64,000 bases of DNA from Rehmannia glutinosa (GCA_016081115.2 JABTTQ020001791.1:243809-307808); one strand, 5' to 3'. Positions 12,230 to 23,854 are shown, counted from the stretch's first letter. Notes: a model not told the origin generated them from the letters alone. Numbers and translations are program-made.

Positions 12230-12620
12230 ATGAGTGTTTTTCTACATTGCCCACTTAACTTTGAATTGTTCTACTTTACCTCCTAAATTTTAAAAATTGT
12301 TGCACTTAGTATATAATTTCCCAATTTACCCATCATTGTTAGTGAATTGTCTGTAGCTATTACATCTCGAACAATTATTTGGATCAAATTTCTCTCAAAA
12401 TCTTATCATCTTTAGTTAATTTATAAATATTATTAAATAATAGTAAATTTCATCAATAAACCTAGTCTATGATACTATTTTCAGATATTAAAAAATAAAA
12501 TAACCATAAAGGTTAAGGGGTTAAATTGGAAATTATAGACAAAAAGCAAAAAATTACGAAATTCAGATGATAAAATGGAATAAATTCAAAATTAAGTAGG
12601 CAAAGTAGAAAAACTCTATT
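12230..12620. mobile_element. MITE-like foldback element
   Basis: Imperfect terminal inverted repeats: GAGTGTTTTTCTACATTGCC...ACTTTGAATT near 12232-12270 pairs with AATTCAAAATTAAGTAGGCAAAGTAGAAAAACTC near 12585-12616. The interior of about 300 bases is AT-rich and non-coding. Length and structure fit a miniature inverted-repeat transposable element upstream of the diphosphatase gene. Superfamily and target duplication could not be assigned. Confidence 0.55.
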
Positions 12621-13137
12621 ATCTAATATTTGTTTGTATTAATTGTATGGCTTTCTTAGTGTCATCAAAAAGTCCTTTCCTAGTATACATCAAAAAGCAC
12701 ATTATTCTGTTGGAATCAGAGAAGGGATCAATTAGGTAACCGACCAAATCACGCGGCACATATTGAGGGAACAACGTAAAACGTCATTATATTGTCCAAC
12801 ACTGCTGCCCCCACAAACCATCCCCGTCAAACCTCCAGCAATTTCAAATTGAACCATCCCCACAAATCAATTGGATCTTTGAATTTCTGGAGAAGGGTAC
12901 GTCCGATATTCCTCTGTGATTTTATATATACTATATCTTTCTTGATTTTCATGCACTATTTCGTGTTTTTTTCCCCTTTCTTTTCTTCTATATTTATACG
13001 TGTTGTCGGATCGTTTATGGTATTTGTTTGGTCTTTGGTTTGAGAATCTAGATGATTGAGAATTTTAATGGATTTTTTGTTTCTTTTTTTGTTCTTGTGG
13101 GTGGTGGGGTGAGGCGTGAGGGAGATTCTAGACTTTT

Positions 13138-14270
13138 TTAAGCTCTATTAGTTCGGGAGCATTGACAATTTAATTTCACAATATTTGTCAAGAAATTTAA
13201 ATTTTTTTTTTAGAATAGATCCAATATAGTATAAAAAATGAAAAAAATAGAAGGAAATATATGAATGGAATGAATCCACGCTATTACTCAGTAGGATTAG
13301 TGATGTAAGATTTAATATCCATGGCCTTCTAGCGGAACTTGGTTGCGGTGTTCTGGTCCATGTAGACTTTCGAATGGTGTTGTTTCAGTTCATCTCCACA
13401 TCGGGAACCACTCAGTCCGTGAAACTCATTGTCACATGATCAAAGAAAGGAACCTGCTTCATGGATGGCCGAGAAATATAAATAATTAATCACCTTATAT
13501 CAAATTCTGTCATATGGGGGTAAATCAAGTGTAAATGTATTGCTTTGTTGATTCTTCTTTTTATTTTCCTTCCTTTTTTGCTCGTTTGTTGTTGCCAGCA
13601 GCTTACTTCAAATCCCAAAAATGGGATATTTTGTGTGTATGTGGCCCCAAATATGTGTTGTTTGAGTTTTTCTTTTGGCTGTTTCGTTAGTGTTTCAAAG
13701 TTTGAGCTTGTAACGAATACTTGATTACAAGTACTCACCAAATCTTTGTGATTGTAAATTCAAATCTGTTGTCTGTTGCATAACAGCTTTTCTACACTCA
13801 GGTGTATAATTACAATTAAGCAGTGGGGAAATGTATTCTCTGCTGTCGGATTTGGCATAATTAAGCTCTATTGTTCTGGAGAATTGATAATTTCATTCAT
13901 AATATTGGTCAAGAAATTTAAATATTCGTCTTGTGTATTTCTGTCAGAGGGGGCGTAAATCAAGTGTCAATGTATTGCATTGTTGATTTCACTTTTTTTT
14001 TTCTTTTTGTTATTATTATTATTATTATTTATTTATTTTTTATTTTTTGGTTGTCAGCAGCTTACTTCAAATTCCAAAAACTGATTTTTATGTGTATGTG
14101 GCTTCAAATGTGTGTTGTTTTTTTTTTTTTTCCTTTTTCTTTCTGAAACTTCTAAGTTTGAACTTGTAATGAATACTTGATTACAAATGACCATTTCTTT
14201 GTGACTATAAATTCAATCTGCATTTATCAGCAGTCTGTTGCATGACAGCTTTTATGTACACTGGTGCAAA
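13138..14270 (+). repeat. Diverged tandem duplication in the 5'UTR intron
   Basis: Two copies are present. Copy 1 begins near 13138 (TTAAGCTCTATTAGTTC...TTGTCAAGAAATTTAAAT), is interrupted by about 285 unrelated bases, and resumes at about 13500-13800 (GGGGGTAAATCAAGTG...GTCTGTTGCATAACAGC). Copy 2 spans about 13860-14255 without that interruption (TTAAGCTCTATTGTTCTGG...GTCTGTTGCATGACAGC). Matching landmarks include AGCAGCTTACTTCAAAT, AATACTTGATTACAA and TTGTTGATT. The poly-T tracts differ in length. Confidence 0.75.
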
Positions 14271-14284
14271 AGATTATCACTGCG

Positions 14285-14690
14285 AATTCAGTAAAATTAC
14301 AAAATTAATCTTGTAACTATTTTCTTGTAGCAAAAAGGTATTGTAAAAATCACGTTTTCCTAAAAAGCCTTGTAGCTATATAAACATCTCAATTTTGATT
14401 CAACAAAATGCTTGATTTGCAAAATAGTTTTATAAATGTATGAAAACCGTTCTAAGTTCATATGAACTGGGAACTACATGTGTCGCTCACGTGATTGAAA
14501 TCTGGTAAAATAGTACAAAAACATAGATTTTCATATAGTTATAGGAATATTTTGCAAACCATGTATTTTGTAGGACCAAAATCGAGAGTTTTCTATAGTT
14601 ATAGGAATTATTTTTAAAAAGTGATTTTTACATGACAATTTTACCACCGTCGTATAGTTACATGGCCAATTTTGCAAGTTTTTTGTGCAA
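14285..14690. mobile_element. Foldback (MITE-like) element in the intron
   Basis: The left end (AAATTACAAAATTAATCTTGTAACTA...GGTATTGTAAAAATCAC) is an imperfect inverted copy of the right end (GTGATTTTTACATGACAATTTT...TAGTTACATGGCCAATTTTGCAAG). The interior also repeats TATAGTTATAGGAAT. It is non-coding and ends about 45 bases before the splice acceptor. Exact termini are uncertain. Confidence 0.5.
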
Positions 14691-14756
14691 ATCCACAATT
14701 ACAAATCAATAACGAATATCTGTTTTCATTTTCTAGGATCTCTTTTTAGCTGCCCA

Positions 14757-15715
14757 ATGGGTTATGCAACTGGGTTTGTCTGTACACAAGGAAAGAAGCC
14801 TCTAGTTTCCTTCGGGGTGATATCCGATGTGCAGTATGCCGATATTCCCGATGGCCGCTCGTTTCTCGGTGTCCCTCGCTACTACAGGAACACCCTTCTC
14901 GTGTTGCAAAGAGCATTACAGAAATGGAACGACAAAAAGCTGAATTTCGTAATCAATTTTGGGGACATTGTCGACGGATTTTGCCCAAAAGACCAATCTC
15001 TAACCGCTGTTAAGAAAATAGTCGACGAATTTAGTCGTTTCAACGGCCCTGTTTATCACATGATCGGCAATCACTGTCTATACAATCTCCCTCGCGACAA
15101 ATTATTACCACTACTAAACATTTCTAGTCGTAATAATCTTGCCTATTATGATTTTTCTCCAATTCCAGAATACCGATTCGTAGTCCTTGATGGTTATGAT
15201 ATTAGCGCTATCGGTTGGCCTAAAGATCATCCGAAAAACATTAAAGGCCCTGAATTTTCTTAGGGAAAAATCCGAATTCGGATAAGAATTGTCCAAACGG
15301 GCTTGTTGGTCGCGAGAGAAGGTTTCTCATGTTCAATGGTGCGGTGGGGAAAGAGCAGATCGAATGGTTGGATAAAGTCCTTAACGATGCGAAGAAGTTG
15401 AATCAGAAAGTGGTGATATGCTGTCATCTACCGTTGGATCCTCAGGCGTCGTCTAACGAAGCACTTTTGTGGAATTATAATGAGGTGATGGATGTGATAC
15501 ACCGATACAACTGTGTAAAGGTCTGTTTGGCTGGGCATGATCATAAAGGAGGATATTCGGTTGATTCTTACGGCGTGCACCATCGGATTCTTGAAGCGGC
15601 CTTAGAGTGCCCTCCTGGGACGAATGCTTTTGGATATATTGATCTATTTCATGATAGATTGGTACTCTATGGCACGGATAGATTGAAGTCTCAGGAAATG
15701 GTTTTCAGTAGTTAG
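14757..15715 (+). pseudogene. Mn-dependent ADP-ribose/CDP-alcohol diphosphatase-like, frame broken
   Basis: Calcineurin-like metallophosphoesterase family; plant members hydrolyse ADP-ribose and CDP-alcohols such as CDP-choline in a Mn-dependent manner. The start at 14757 gives MGYATGFVCTQGKKPLVSFG, matching the family's usual beginning. Metal-site motifs are all visible: SDVQ (residues about 25-28), GDIVDG, GNHCLYN, CHLPLD and GHDHKGG. The C-terminal block GVHHRILEAALECPPG is also conserved. The first frame ends at 15263; the rest continues in another frame from about 15270 to the TAG at 15713-15715. Comparing expected codons suggests one extra base near 15245 and two missing near 15268. The total would be roughly 315-320 residues, normal for the family. 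No coding intron is needed. It is either a recent pseudogene or an assembly error. Confidence 0.85.
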
Positions 15716-16027
15716 TTGTATCGATGCTTCTCATATTATAACATACTCTTCTCACGCTGTTCAGAGTACTGCTAAAAATCTGTTTATTTTTAGAGCAGTT
15801 TAATTATGTCAAGGAAGATTCACAAGGTTAAGGAAGTTATATTTACTGTACAAGATTTTTCGTAGGTTTCCCATTAATTAGCTGTATTATGAAAGGTATT
15901 TAAAAATTGTACGTAGTTCATTCCATCTTGAGATAGATCAATTTTGATTTATATATCTTTATTGCCGTTTAATTGCATATTCTATATTTTGTCAAAAAAA
16001 TTTGCATATTCCATATTCCAAATAATC
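15716..16027 (+). other. 3' flank / probable 3'UTR of the diphosphatase gene
   Basis: AT-rich, with no coding content. It probably includes the 3'UTR, but no unambiguous poly(A) signal could be chosen. The Gypsy LTR begins soon after. Confidence 0.4.
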
Positions 16028-16593
16028 TTGATGACACCCGAGCTGAGCTGGAAGCAAATCAGTCCACATGGCCATTCAGCCCATGTGCATGTGGGACCCA
16101 CAAGGACAACACAAACCAACCTGATGACGTGGCAGCCGACCTGATGACGTGGAAACATTGGCGGAGATTTATGACGGAAATTTAAAGGATAACTATCCAG
16201 TTAAGGAAGGTTAAGTGCACCACTAGCACAAGTAAACCGACACTTGTCAAGATAACAACCAGATGAGTCGGATGTGGCAAACACTTGGCCAAAGATGCAT
16301 GCTTAGAGAAGGACATGTGTCCCTTTAATATTATTTTAGTGTTAATTGTAATAGTGATTATTAAAACCCACTAATGAGATGGGTATAAATAGGCCTCATT
16401 TATGAGGAAAAAGACAAGAGAGATAGATAGAGGAAAACGCTTGTAAAAGCACAACCGTGAAAGAAAACCGACTAGAAGTTTTCAACTCGGTATTTTATAT
16501 AAAAAGCGTAATTAGCCCAATTAGAGTTTATTTCCATTTCCACGTATCACATTTTCGTATATTTTTGCTTGTTGACCAAAACGCACGCCAACA
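16028..16593 (+). repeat. 5' LTR of a Tat-like Gypsy element
   Basis: The right end is defined by CGCACGCCAACA followed by a primer-site-like TGGCGCTAGAAGGAGGG at 16596-16612. A TATA box (TATAAATA) lies at 16384, about 25-30 bases before GAGGAAAAAGACAAGAGAG, a plausible transcript start. The left end is uncertain: TGATGACACCC at about 16030 is the best candidate. The 3' LTR is absent because the element is truncated at about 19740. Confidence 0.6.
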
Positions 16594-16695
16594 AATGGCG
16601 CTAGAAGGAGGGCCCGCTTCAGGTCCAGTCAATTCCCAGCTAGTCAAGTCACGTGAAGTCGTAAATCTATCATTAACTCCCTTGAAGAGGACAGA

Positions 16696-17925
16696 ATGAG
16701 TCAACAATATCGAAACGCCCGTATAACTGAAGATCCACTTGTAAATAACCAAATTGGCCAAACTACCAATGGCCAGAACGTGCCCCTGACTGAGGCAGGG
16801 AGCACAACTTTGTTTTTTTTGCTCAACTTATTGCAAACCCCACTTTGTTCAACAGATGAATCAACTCATCTCCCAAACACTTGCAACTACCCCTTCGCAA
16901 GTACAACCTCCACCCCCTGTAAATACTTACCCACTTAACCCCCCGGTAAATTTTAACATTAATCCTCAAGTCCCTGCGCCTCCTCGTGATGAAGGCCAGA
17001 AGGCTAGTTCTGGCAATGAACAGCGCGGTCGCCGTGATAGAAGACGACCGCACGACGATGTAGAAGAGCAAAGCCGCGTGGCGGAGTCGCACCCGGAGCC
17101 CGCACGCCACCGCCGCACCCGCTCCGTGTTTGCGGGACGGCTGGGGCTTGATCCCCTTCGCCCCACCCGATCGATAAGTTCCAGGCTCCGACTTCCGGAT
17201 GAAAGAGAGCCGGGTAGGGCCAACAAAACCCAGGGGCCTAGCCCGCTGGAGGAACGAGAGGCGAAAATCCTGCGTCTTCGCTGCCGATTAAACGAATTGG
17301 AGGACGTCCTAAAGAAGTCCAGTGCCAAAGGCCGCACCAGGTAACAAGCCGGCCTTCTGTTATATCACCTTTTGCTTCCAGCATTCTGTCAACTCCTCTA
17401 CCACCAAAGCTAAAAATTCCACAAGTCGGCCTATACAATGGCGAGACCGACCCGACAACCCACATCCACAAATATTTGGCGTGGGTGGAGCTCTACAGCC
17501 CCAGCGACACAATTTTATGCAGGGCGTTTCCATTAACGTTGGGCGACCGAGCCCACCGTTGGTTTCGGACCCTACCGCAAGGGTCCATCCGATCTTGGGG
17601 CGACTTGGCACCCGCATTTACAACACATTTTCTTACTTCCAAAGTCCGAGCCGCACCGAAAGATTCCCTTGTAAATATTAAGCAGGAAAAAGATGAGCCT
17701 TTAAAAAGTTACATAGCTCGGTGTAATAAGCAAGTCCGGGAGATGGAGTCGATCTCGGATGACGCCATTTTGATCACGGCCATGGCCGCCTCGCCCAAAC
17801 ATGGTTCAATTATTCTATCTATGAATTGGGGCGACCTCATATTAGGAATTTCTTATCCGCATGAGCGCCATATCTCGCGTGGAAGAAGCCATGGCTACCA
17901 ACGCCCCGAGCGTATGGGGGCGTGA
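16696..17925 (+). pseudogene. Gypsy (Tat-like) gag
   Basis: Begins MSQQYRNARITEDPL at 16696, then continues after frame changes through a Pro-rich segment (QVQPPPPVNTYPLNPP), an Arg-rich segment (RGRRDRRRPHDD) and a short coiled-coil-like EEREAKILRLRCRLNELEDV. The Retrotrans_gag core follows in other frames: PPKLKIPQVGLYNGETDPTT-like sequence near 17400-17470, then HKYLAWVELYSPSD, AFPLTLGDRAHRWFRTLP, TTHFLTSKV and VNIKQEKDEPLKSYIARC up to 17925. At least three frame changes are needed, so this is a pseudogene. It lies just downstream of the LTR and PBS, as gag should. Confidence 0.82.
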
Positions 17926-18506
17926 AGAAAGATGGAAAGAAGGAGTCCGTCTCAGGATCGGGGTCGGGGTTCAGGCCTTTTTCGGAGAACCAGACCACTA
18001 GATATAAGGCGCGATAGGATGTACGGGCCGAAGTTGCTGCACTAAGGAGTGTGCTGACCCACACTCCTTCAACGATATGGAACGAGATATATGGTCTTAA
18101 TTTATTGCCACGCTCGGCCTTTGAGGTTGGAGCCCGCAGTTGGATGCTCGACGATATCTGCGCTTATCACAAGTCGATAGGTTATGACACGTATGAGTGT
18201 CGGGACCTCATCGAGAAATAATGCGATCGTGCGTAGGGGCGGCTCAAGAGGTACGCCCACGAGTTACCGCCACCACCGCCGCTTCCGGTGTAAATCAGAG
18301 TGATTGCCGAACCCACCACCTACCGCTGCCGCCGAACGAGAATCAAAGAAGGGAGATTTTGATGATGTCCCGCGTTAATAGAATCAACACCTATGCATCC
18401 GAGATAGCCGCCGAACAGAAAAGAAAAGAGATGCCAGGCAAGCCGCCCACGCAGAGAGAGGCAGTCGGGGTGGCGGAGATTAGAGAAGGCCAACCGACGG
18501 GTCACT

Positions 18507-19010
18507 TTGTCTTCTCGGACAAGGATGCCGACCAGGTGGTCCACCTCATTCCGACCCTGGTCATCACGGCACCTATTCGGGCATTCCGGTGCACATAATT
18601 TTTATCGATTCAGAAGCTATTCGTCGGTCATTTATGTCCGGGCTTTGAAGTATATGAACGTGGACGACAACTATATTCGTCCATGTAATGATAGTATTTT
18701 GGGTTTTGGAGGAGGAAGGATTATCATGCTCGGGGAAGTCGACCTACCCATTCAGATGGGACAGGGAATACACAAACAAACCGTCATTACCACGTTCAAG
18801 ATTATCAATGCTGATTCTGAGTACAACGCAATTATTGGAAGGCTGCTACTTTACCATCTAAAAGCAGTCGTTTCAATATATCATTTTTGTGTGAAATTCC
18901 CAACCCCGGATGGAGAAGCCATCCACAAAGGAAATCAAAGGGAATCGCGGGAGTGTTCTCTCAAACTTCGACTCGCGCAGATCAACATGGTAGAAAGGGG
19001 AGAAACCAGT
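18507..19010 (+). pseudogene. Gypsy retropepsin-like protease region
   Basis: In frame from 18507 the product reads YVRALKYMNVDDNYIRPCND, GFGGGRIIMLGEVDLPIQMG, TTFKIINADSEYNAIIGR and KAVVSIYHFCVKFPTPDG, which is the C-terminal part of the Tat-type aspartic protease domain. The catalytic DSGSS motif is not obvious; sequence just upstream (FIDSEAIRRSF, about 18600-18630, another frame) looks like its degraded form. The region lies between gag and RT, the expected order. Confidence 0.65.
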
Positions 19011-19229
19011 GGGACATTGAAAGACGACCCAGAAGAAAAGGAAACACGCGGAACCGGTGGAACAGGTCGACACGATTGATGTCGACAAGCAACATGGGGG
19101 ACGCCAATTACGTATTGGCCACGACCTCCAAGAGCCATTCCGGTCGGAAATGATCGAATTCCTCGGAAATAACCTTGATGTCTTTGCATGGACACACTCT
19201 GACATGCCAGGAATCGATCCCAAACACAC

Positions 19230-19744
19230 TTGCCATCGCCTCAATATAGACCTTACATTTCGACCGGTGATCTAAAAAAGACGCAAGCTCGGCCCCGACA
19301 GCAAGTCGCTCGGGAGGCCGAGGTCAATAAATTGCTCGACCGTCGTTCATCGGGAAGACCTTTACCTCGATGGGTGGCCAACCCAGTATTAGTGAAGAAT
19401 AGCAACGCCAATGGCGCCTGCGAGATTTCACCGACCTCAATAAGGCATGCCCTAAGGACAGCTATCCTTTGCCCAACATCGATTATATGGTAGATGCCAC
19501 AGCCGGACATGAGCTTATGAGTTTTATGGATGCATACTCAGGCTATAATGAAATTCGGATGCATCCGGATGACGAGGAGAATACGTCATTTTTCTCCGCT
19601 CGTGGCGTGTACTGCTACAAGATGATGCCGTTTGGGCTGAAGAACGCCGGGGCGACCTACCAAAGTTTAGTTAATAAAATGTTCGAGGAATTGATAGGTC
19701 GTACCATAAATGAAAAGGCTAAGAATCGAACACAAGTCTATTAA
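19230..19744 (+). pseudogene. Gypsy reverse transcriptase, N-terminal part, truncated
   Basis: Recognisable RT blocks in shifting frames: a KKR-like linker ending REAEVNKLLD, then the spelled-out DLNKACPKDSYPLP region near 19435-19475, NIDYMVDATAGHELMSFMDA, YSGYNEIRMHPDDEENTSF and CYKMMPFGLKNAGATYQSLV. These cover the N-terminal half of the RT. The catalytic YVDD block is not reached; the coding match stops near 19710-19744, where the AAAGTATCAC-rich DNA begins. The truncation removes the rest of RT, RNase H, integrase and the 3' LTR. Confidence 0.85.
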
Positions 19745-20420
19745 AAAAACATGATACATGATCTCAATAAATGGATACTTATAAAAGTGTTACTTTAACT
19801 ACATCATATTTATTTTTTTTTCCTCTTTTTTTGTTCCTAATTTGTGACTGTATTAAGAAATCTAATATTTTATCTCAATAAACGGATACTTTTACTTATA
19901 AAAGTGTTACTTTAACTATATCATATTTATTTTTTATTTTTCCTTCTTTCCTTCATTTCTAATTTATGACTATATTAAAAAACATGATACTTTATCTAAA
20001 AAAATAGATACTTTAGCGTATAAAAGTGTTACTTTAACTCTGTTATATATATATATATATATTTATTGTAATATATTCATAATTTGTGACTATATTTAAA
20101 AATATGTCACTTTATCTCAAAAAACAAATACTTTTACTTATAAAAGTATTACTTTAACTCTATCATATTTATTATTCATCTTTCTTTGTATTTATTATTA
20201 GAAAATATAATACTTTATTTAAAAAACAGATATTTTTATTCTTAAAACATGATATTTTGTCTCAAAAAATATATATTTTTACTCATAAAGATGTTACTTT
20301 AACTCTGATATACAATGTAATGTAATCCTAATCTGTGGCTATATTAAAAAATATGATACTTTATCTAAAATAACCGATACTTTTTCTCATAAAACTGTTA
20401 CTTTAATTGAGGAAGAAAAA
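19745..20420. repeat. Second AAAGTATCAC-type repeat region
   Basis: About five irregular copies of a unit of roughly 120-150 bases. Each includes GATACTTTATCTCAAAAAAC, then ATACTTTTACTTATAAAAGTG, TTACTTTAACT and TATCATATTTATT. It is related in motif to 2440-3530. It abuts the truncated Gypsy RT on the left and the palindromic block on the right. No coding capacity. Probably a non-autonomous element. Confidence 0.65.
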
Positions 20421-20447
20421 CAAAAAAAAAGGCAGCCACTGCTGTTG

Positions 20448-20519
20448 ACCCGCGGACCTGGTCAACAGGATCCGCGGGTCAAATAGGATCCGTCTTACGG
20501 ATTAAGACCCGTAAGACGG
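20448..20519. repeat. Two adjacent palindromes (GACCCGCGG.. and CCGTCTTACGG..)
   Basis: GACCCGCGGACC pairs with GGATCCGCGGGTC across a short loop (20448-20480). CCGTCTTACGG pairs with CCGTAAGACGG (20490-20519). Both would form hairpins. A related GTGAGACGGTCTCA palindrome lies at about 4131. I read these as the terminus of the repeat family next door. Confidence 0.55.
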
Positions 20520-20539
20520 TCCTATATGAGTTTTTGTAA

Positions 20540-21145
20540 AAAACCGGGAAGCAACAAACAAAAAGAAAAAATAGATCAATAAATAAATAAAAATAAAGAA
20601 GATATTGTCTAAACAGTTCGATCTAGTTAAAGCTGAATGACTAACTGATGCTGCTTTTTTAAGGCAGATCACCAAAGTCAACGGAGTTGACCAAAATCCT
20701 CTTCTCGAGAGGGTAGTCTTCTTGTCTTCTTCTCCTTGAGCTGATAACTTCTCCAAGGGGGAACTTGCCTGCACACACGCGCAAATGTTAGAAGGCCCCG
20801 AGGATTGTCCTAGGGAGGCCCCTCCGACGCCAAGTCAAAGCATGGTGAACAAGAGAGGATAACAATAAACGACATCGAATGCGTAGGAGAATAATTAATT
20901 ATGAGTTAGTTACTTACATATAATATGATAGACCTTTTTATACATGGGAGATGGGCCCCGTGGGCTTTGTAAGAGAATTTGGACTATGGGCACCAATGTA
21001 GGAGAGAAATGATCACTGGGCCACAAACCCAAACTCCTTGGGCGCTTTAATAATTAAGAGCCCATCGGATAATTAATATTAAATAAACAAATATAAAATG
21101 AATTATATTTAATTAAATTATGAAATACTATTTTTGTCCCCAACA
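20540..21145 (-). repeat. 3' LTR of a minus-strand Gypsy remnant
   Basis: The own-strand start is clear: TGTTGGGGAC at 21145-21136 on the minus strand, preceded by the purine tract GGAGGTGGGGACTTA (21160-21146). The other end is uncertain, somewhere near 20535-20770. No matching 5' LTR is present, because the element is truncated by the CACTA boundary at about 26060. Confidence 0.55.
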
Positions 21146-21444
21146 TAAGTCCCCACCTCCGGTCGCAAAGGGATGTAGCAAATGCGGGAGCTAATCCGAC
21201 GAGAAATATCCTTGGCTTGTCAGGTTATATATGTTGTATTGTCTTTGGAGAATCTTTGACCACTTTGCATACCGACACATTGGAGTGGAGGCTTGTGACC
21301 ATATCTTTCAAAGGTAAATTCTCTCTCTCTACCTCTCAACTTTTGAAATTTTTTGCTTTGTAGAAGACTTAGGAAATTTCTTACAAGTGAGAGGTGAGGA
21401 GAGAATTGAGGTGAGAGTTGAGGTGAGACTTGATTTGTGAATTG

Positions 21445-23425
21445 ATGGAGAAGTGGAGTGCATCGCGCGAAAGAGGAGATGAAGGTTGTAGAGGGCGCCA
21501 CGGCCAAGGCGCCTCCCCGGCGCTCACTGCGGTGCGCGCCTGGCGCGCCCGCCGGGACGGAGAAGGGAACGCCCCTAGGTGGCGTCCCGAGCCCCCTTGT
21601 CCGTTTTTCCTCCTATTTTTCTCAGTCTTCCCTAAGTTTTCGTACATTTCGAGCCATATCCCGGATTCTGGTACTTCTTCCATCCCACTCGGAGGCTGAG
21701 GTGTTACTAGGGCATTCGGCCTGGGCCTGGGCCCATGTCCATGCTTCTCGACAGAGTTTGATATTCCTCTCCTTGCTCCATAATTATGTTTCGATGGTGA
21801 TGAGGAGGTAGATCTTGAGCCGGATACGAGCTCAAGTGATGAGTCTTCTCAGGTGGAGTCTGAAAGAGATAGTCCTGAAGAGGTTCGCGCTACCAAGTAT
21901 CAGAATAGGCCTCCTCCCAGGAGTCAAGCAATTGTCCCGGGAGAGTTGGCCAGTCGAGTGACTTCCACTTATCTTTGTAGGCTATGCGAGTGGCAGGAGC
22001 TTTCTTCAACTTTTGTGATGTCGCCCGGTCCAGTGATAGTTTACTCATCCACCCGAGGGCTTCATCACAGTATACCTTTACAGCTCTCAGTTGGCTTTGT
22101 GTTTCCTCCAAATGATTTTCTCATCTCGATCCTTAGGTCGGTGGGAACATGTGTTATGTGTTGGTCAGATGATTCCCTAGGCCTATGCATGTATACGCGG
22201 ATATCAACATGTTATGCGACCGTTGGGTTTGATTTTGACCGTAGATGGGTTCCATTCTCGTGTTCTATACCCGAAGTGTCCCGGTGACACCTTATTCCAC
22301 CTCTTCCCACGTCTTGCAAGTTCCTAAATGAATTTCTTCTTCTCCTGGTGGGTGTGGAAAGGAGGATTTGTTTTATGTGAGGGATAACGGTTGGCGCCTT
22401 CCTCATGAGTGGGTTTCCCGAAAGGAGATGGCAGAAGCTTATAGGTCTCTGGGCTTGTTTAAAAATCTTCTAAATGTTAGGTTGTTCTTGGGTATCCTGC
22501 CTTGCTTAACTTCTTTATGTTGCTTCCCGCTTTACTTGTATATTTTGAATGCTTCCTTTTCTGATATTGCTTCTGCTTGCTTTTTAGGTAAGGAGAGTTA
22601 CAACATTGAAGAGTTGATGGCCGGAGTCGCTGCTTCTGAGAGTGTCGGTCCCCGAGCTCTCTTCTTCGGTGGAGTGAACCATCGTGAGGGGATATAGTTC
22701 CATTGGTGCTACACTAATTCTGGCTTGGGCTATGCCAGTACCTAATGAGCTTTATCTGCTGATGTCCAGTCCCGCCTTGGGTCGTTATTGTTCAAGGACA
22801 CTGAGACTCACCTTTGTGGGGACCTCGCTTGGGTAAGCTTCCATAATTTCTTCGCATTTCCATTCTTCATGCTTTGTCTATTTACTTGGCTAAGACTTGT
22901 ACAAATTGTGTTGTAGGCCCTGAACCTCGCAGCGACTTTGAATCATCTAGGCGAGGTGACCGAGGCAGAGAATGGACAACTTCGAGGTGAGGTGAAGGTA
23001 CTCAAGGCCGCAGGTAGGCAACTCAAGTGCAAGATGTCAGATTTGTCGAAGCAGTGCGCCTGGGGGAATAGTCAGCTTGCTCACGAGGAAAAGATGAGTG
23101 AGTTGTTATTCTAGTCTCCTTCTGGAGTTGAGTTACTATCTAAGGAGAGGTCTAGTTTTATTAAGGCTTACAGAGGTTCCCCGTCCTATCACTCGAAATG
23201 ATGAGAGATTCTTGCTCTTATTACGACAAGGCGGTGCGCCACTGCCGGATACTTCTATGGCATAGTGGAAAGGCTTCTAGTGAGCTGATTGCCATCATGG
23301 ATTGTGGTGTTTCTGAAGAGAATGAGGATGAGGAGGTCAATGCTTTGGCGGATCTTTCCAATGATATTGGTGATGATGGAGATGAGGCACGCATGATAGT
23401 CTTTTCTTCATGCCCACCTGTTTAG
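21445..23425 (+). pseudogene. Antisense ORF in the Gypsy remnant, intron-bearing, Transposase_28-like
   Basis: Runs opposite to the element's gag. Readable parts are DEEVDLEPDTSSSDESSQVE (about 21800), a conserved-looking QLSVGFVFPPNDFLISILRS (frame shifted), LFYVRDNGWRLPHEWVSRKE (22370), GKESYNIEELMAGVAA (22590), a coiled-coil LNLAATLNHLGEVTEAENGQ (22920) and an acidic tail (VSEENEDEEVNALADLSNDI). Two intron-like breaks are visible: a GTAAGC donor at 22833 with a TTGTAG acceptor ending at 22916 (84 bases), and a pyrimidine-rich TTTTTAG acceptor ending at 22587 with a possible donor at 22476. The architecture resembles the putative 'gypsy-type transposase' domain ORFs carried antisense by some Tat-lineage elements. 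Stops and frame changes indicate decay. The name is inference and no function is claimed. Confidence 0.5.
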
Positions 23426-23631
23426 GGTTTGCTTTACGTATTTGAATTTTTCTTTTATGCACTTGAATATTTCTCCATTTCTCTTGACCTTGAGATGTTT
23501 GATTTTTCCCTATAGGGCTGGATAATTTCCCTTCTTCTTTATGCCTATTAGCTTCCCGTTGTCATGGTTTACTTGTGATATTTGTGTATAGCTTTCTGCA
23601 GGAGATTTAGACTTTTTATTACATATTATCA

Positions 23632-23725
23632 TTGAGGGGTGCCCTTCCGGAATTTGGAGGAGGGCACCCCCTTGGGGCTCCTGAGGCGCCCTTCCGTAGC
23701 CTGGAGGAGGGCGCCCTTTTAAGGT
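23632..23725. repeat. GGGTGCCCTTCC / GGAGGGCACCC hairpins
   Basis: Two successive inverted repeats, GGGTGCCCTTCCGG...GGAGGAGGGCACCCCC and GGCGCCCTTCCGTAGCC...GGAGGAGGGCGCC. Each would form a stem of about 10-13 bases. They lie between the antisense ORF and the tandem array. Confidence 0.6.
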
Positions 23726-23854
23726 TTTATCCAAGTCATTGCTCCATTTTGGAACTTCAACCATGATTTTTGCTTTAAGCTTTTGATATTTTCTCCACAA
23801 GAGTTAGCATTTTTCGCCTTCTATTTCTTGTTCATTTTCATCACGGAGAAGAAT

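Larger units (their letters stand above)
12790..14756 (+). other. Probable 5'UTR exon plus long intron of the diphosphatase gene
   Basis: A non-coding first exon may end at 12896, where GAGAAGG is followed by the donor GTACGT. A good acceptor (pyrimidine-rich TGTTTTCATTTTCTAG) ends at 14736, 20 bases before the start codon. That gives an intron of about 1.84 kb within the 5'UTR. The donor assignment is inference; the acceptor is more convincing. The intron holds a tandem duplication and a foldback element (listed separately). The transcription start was not identified. Confidence 0.4.

Noticed and set aside
14685..14756. Upstream in-frame extension of the diphosphatase from an ATG at 14685
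   Set aside because: The extra 24 residues have no family counterpart and the splice acceptor at 14736 falls within them; the ATG at 14757 fits the family N-terminus.
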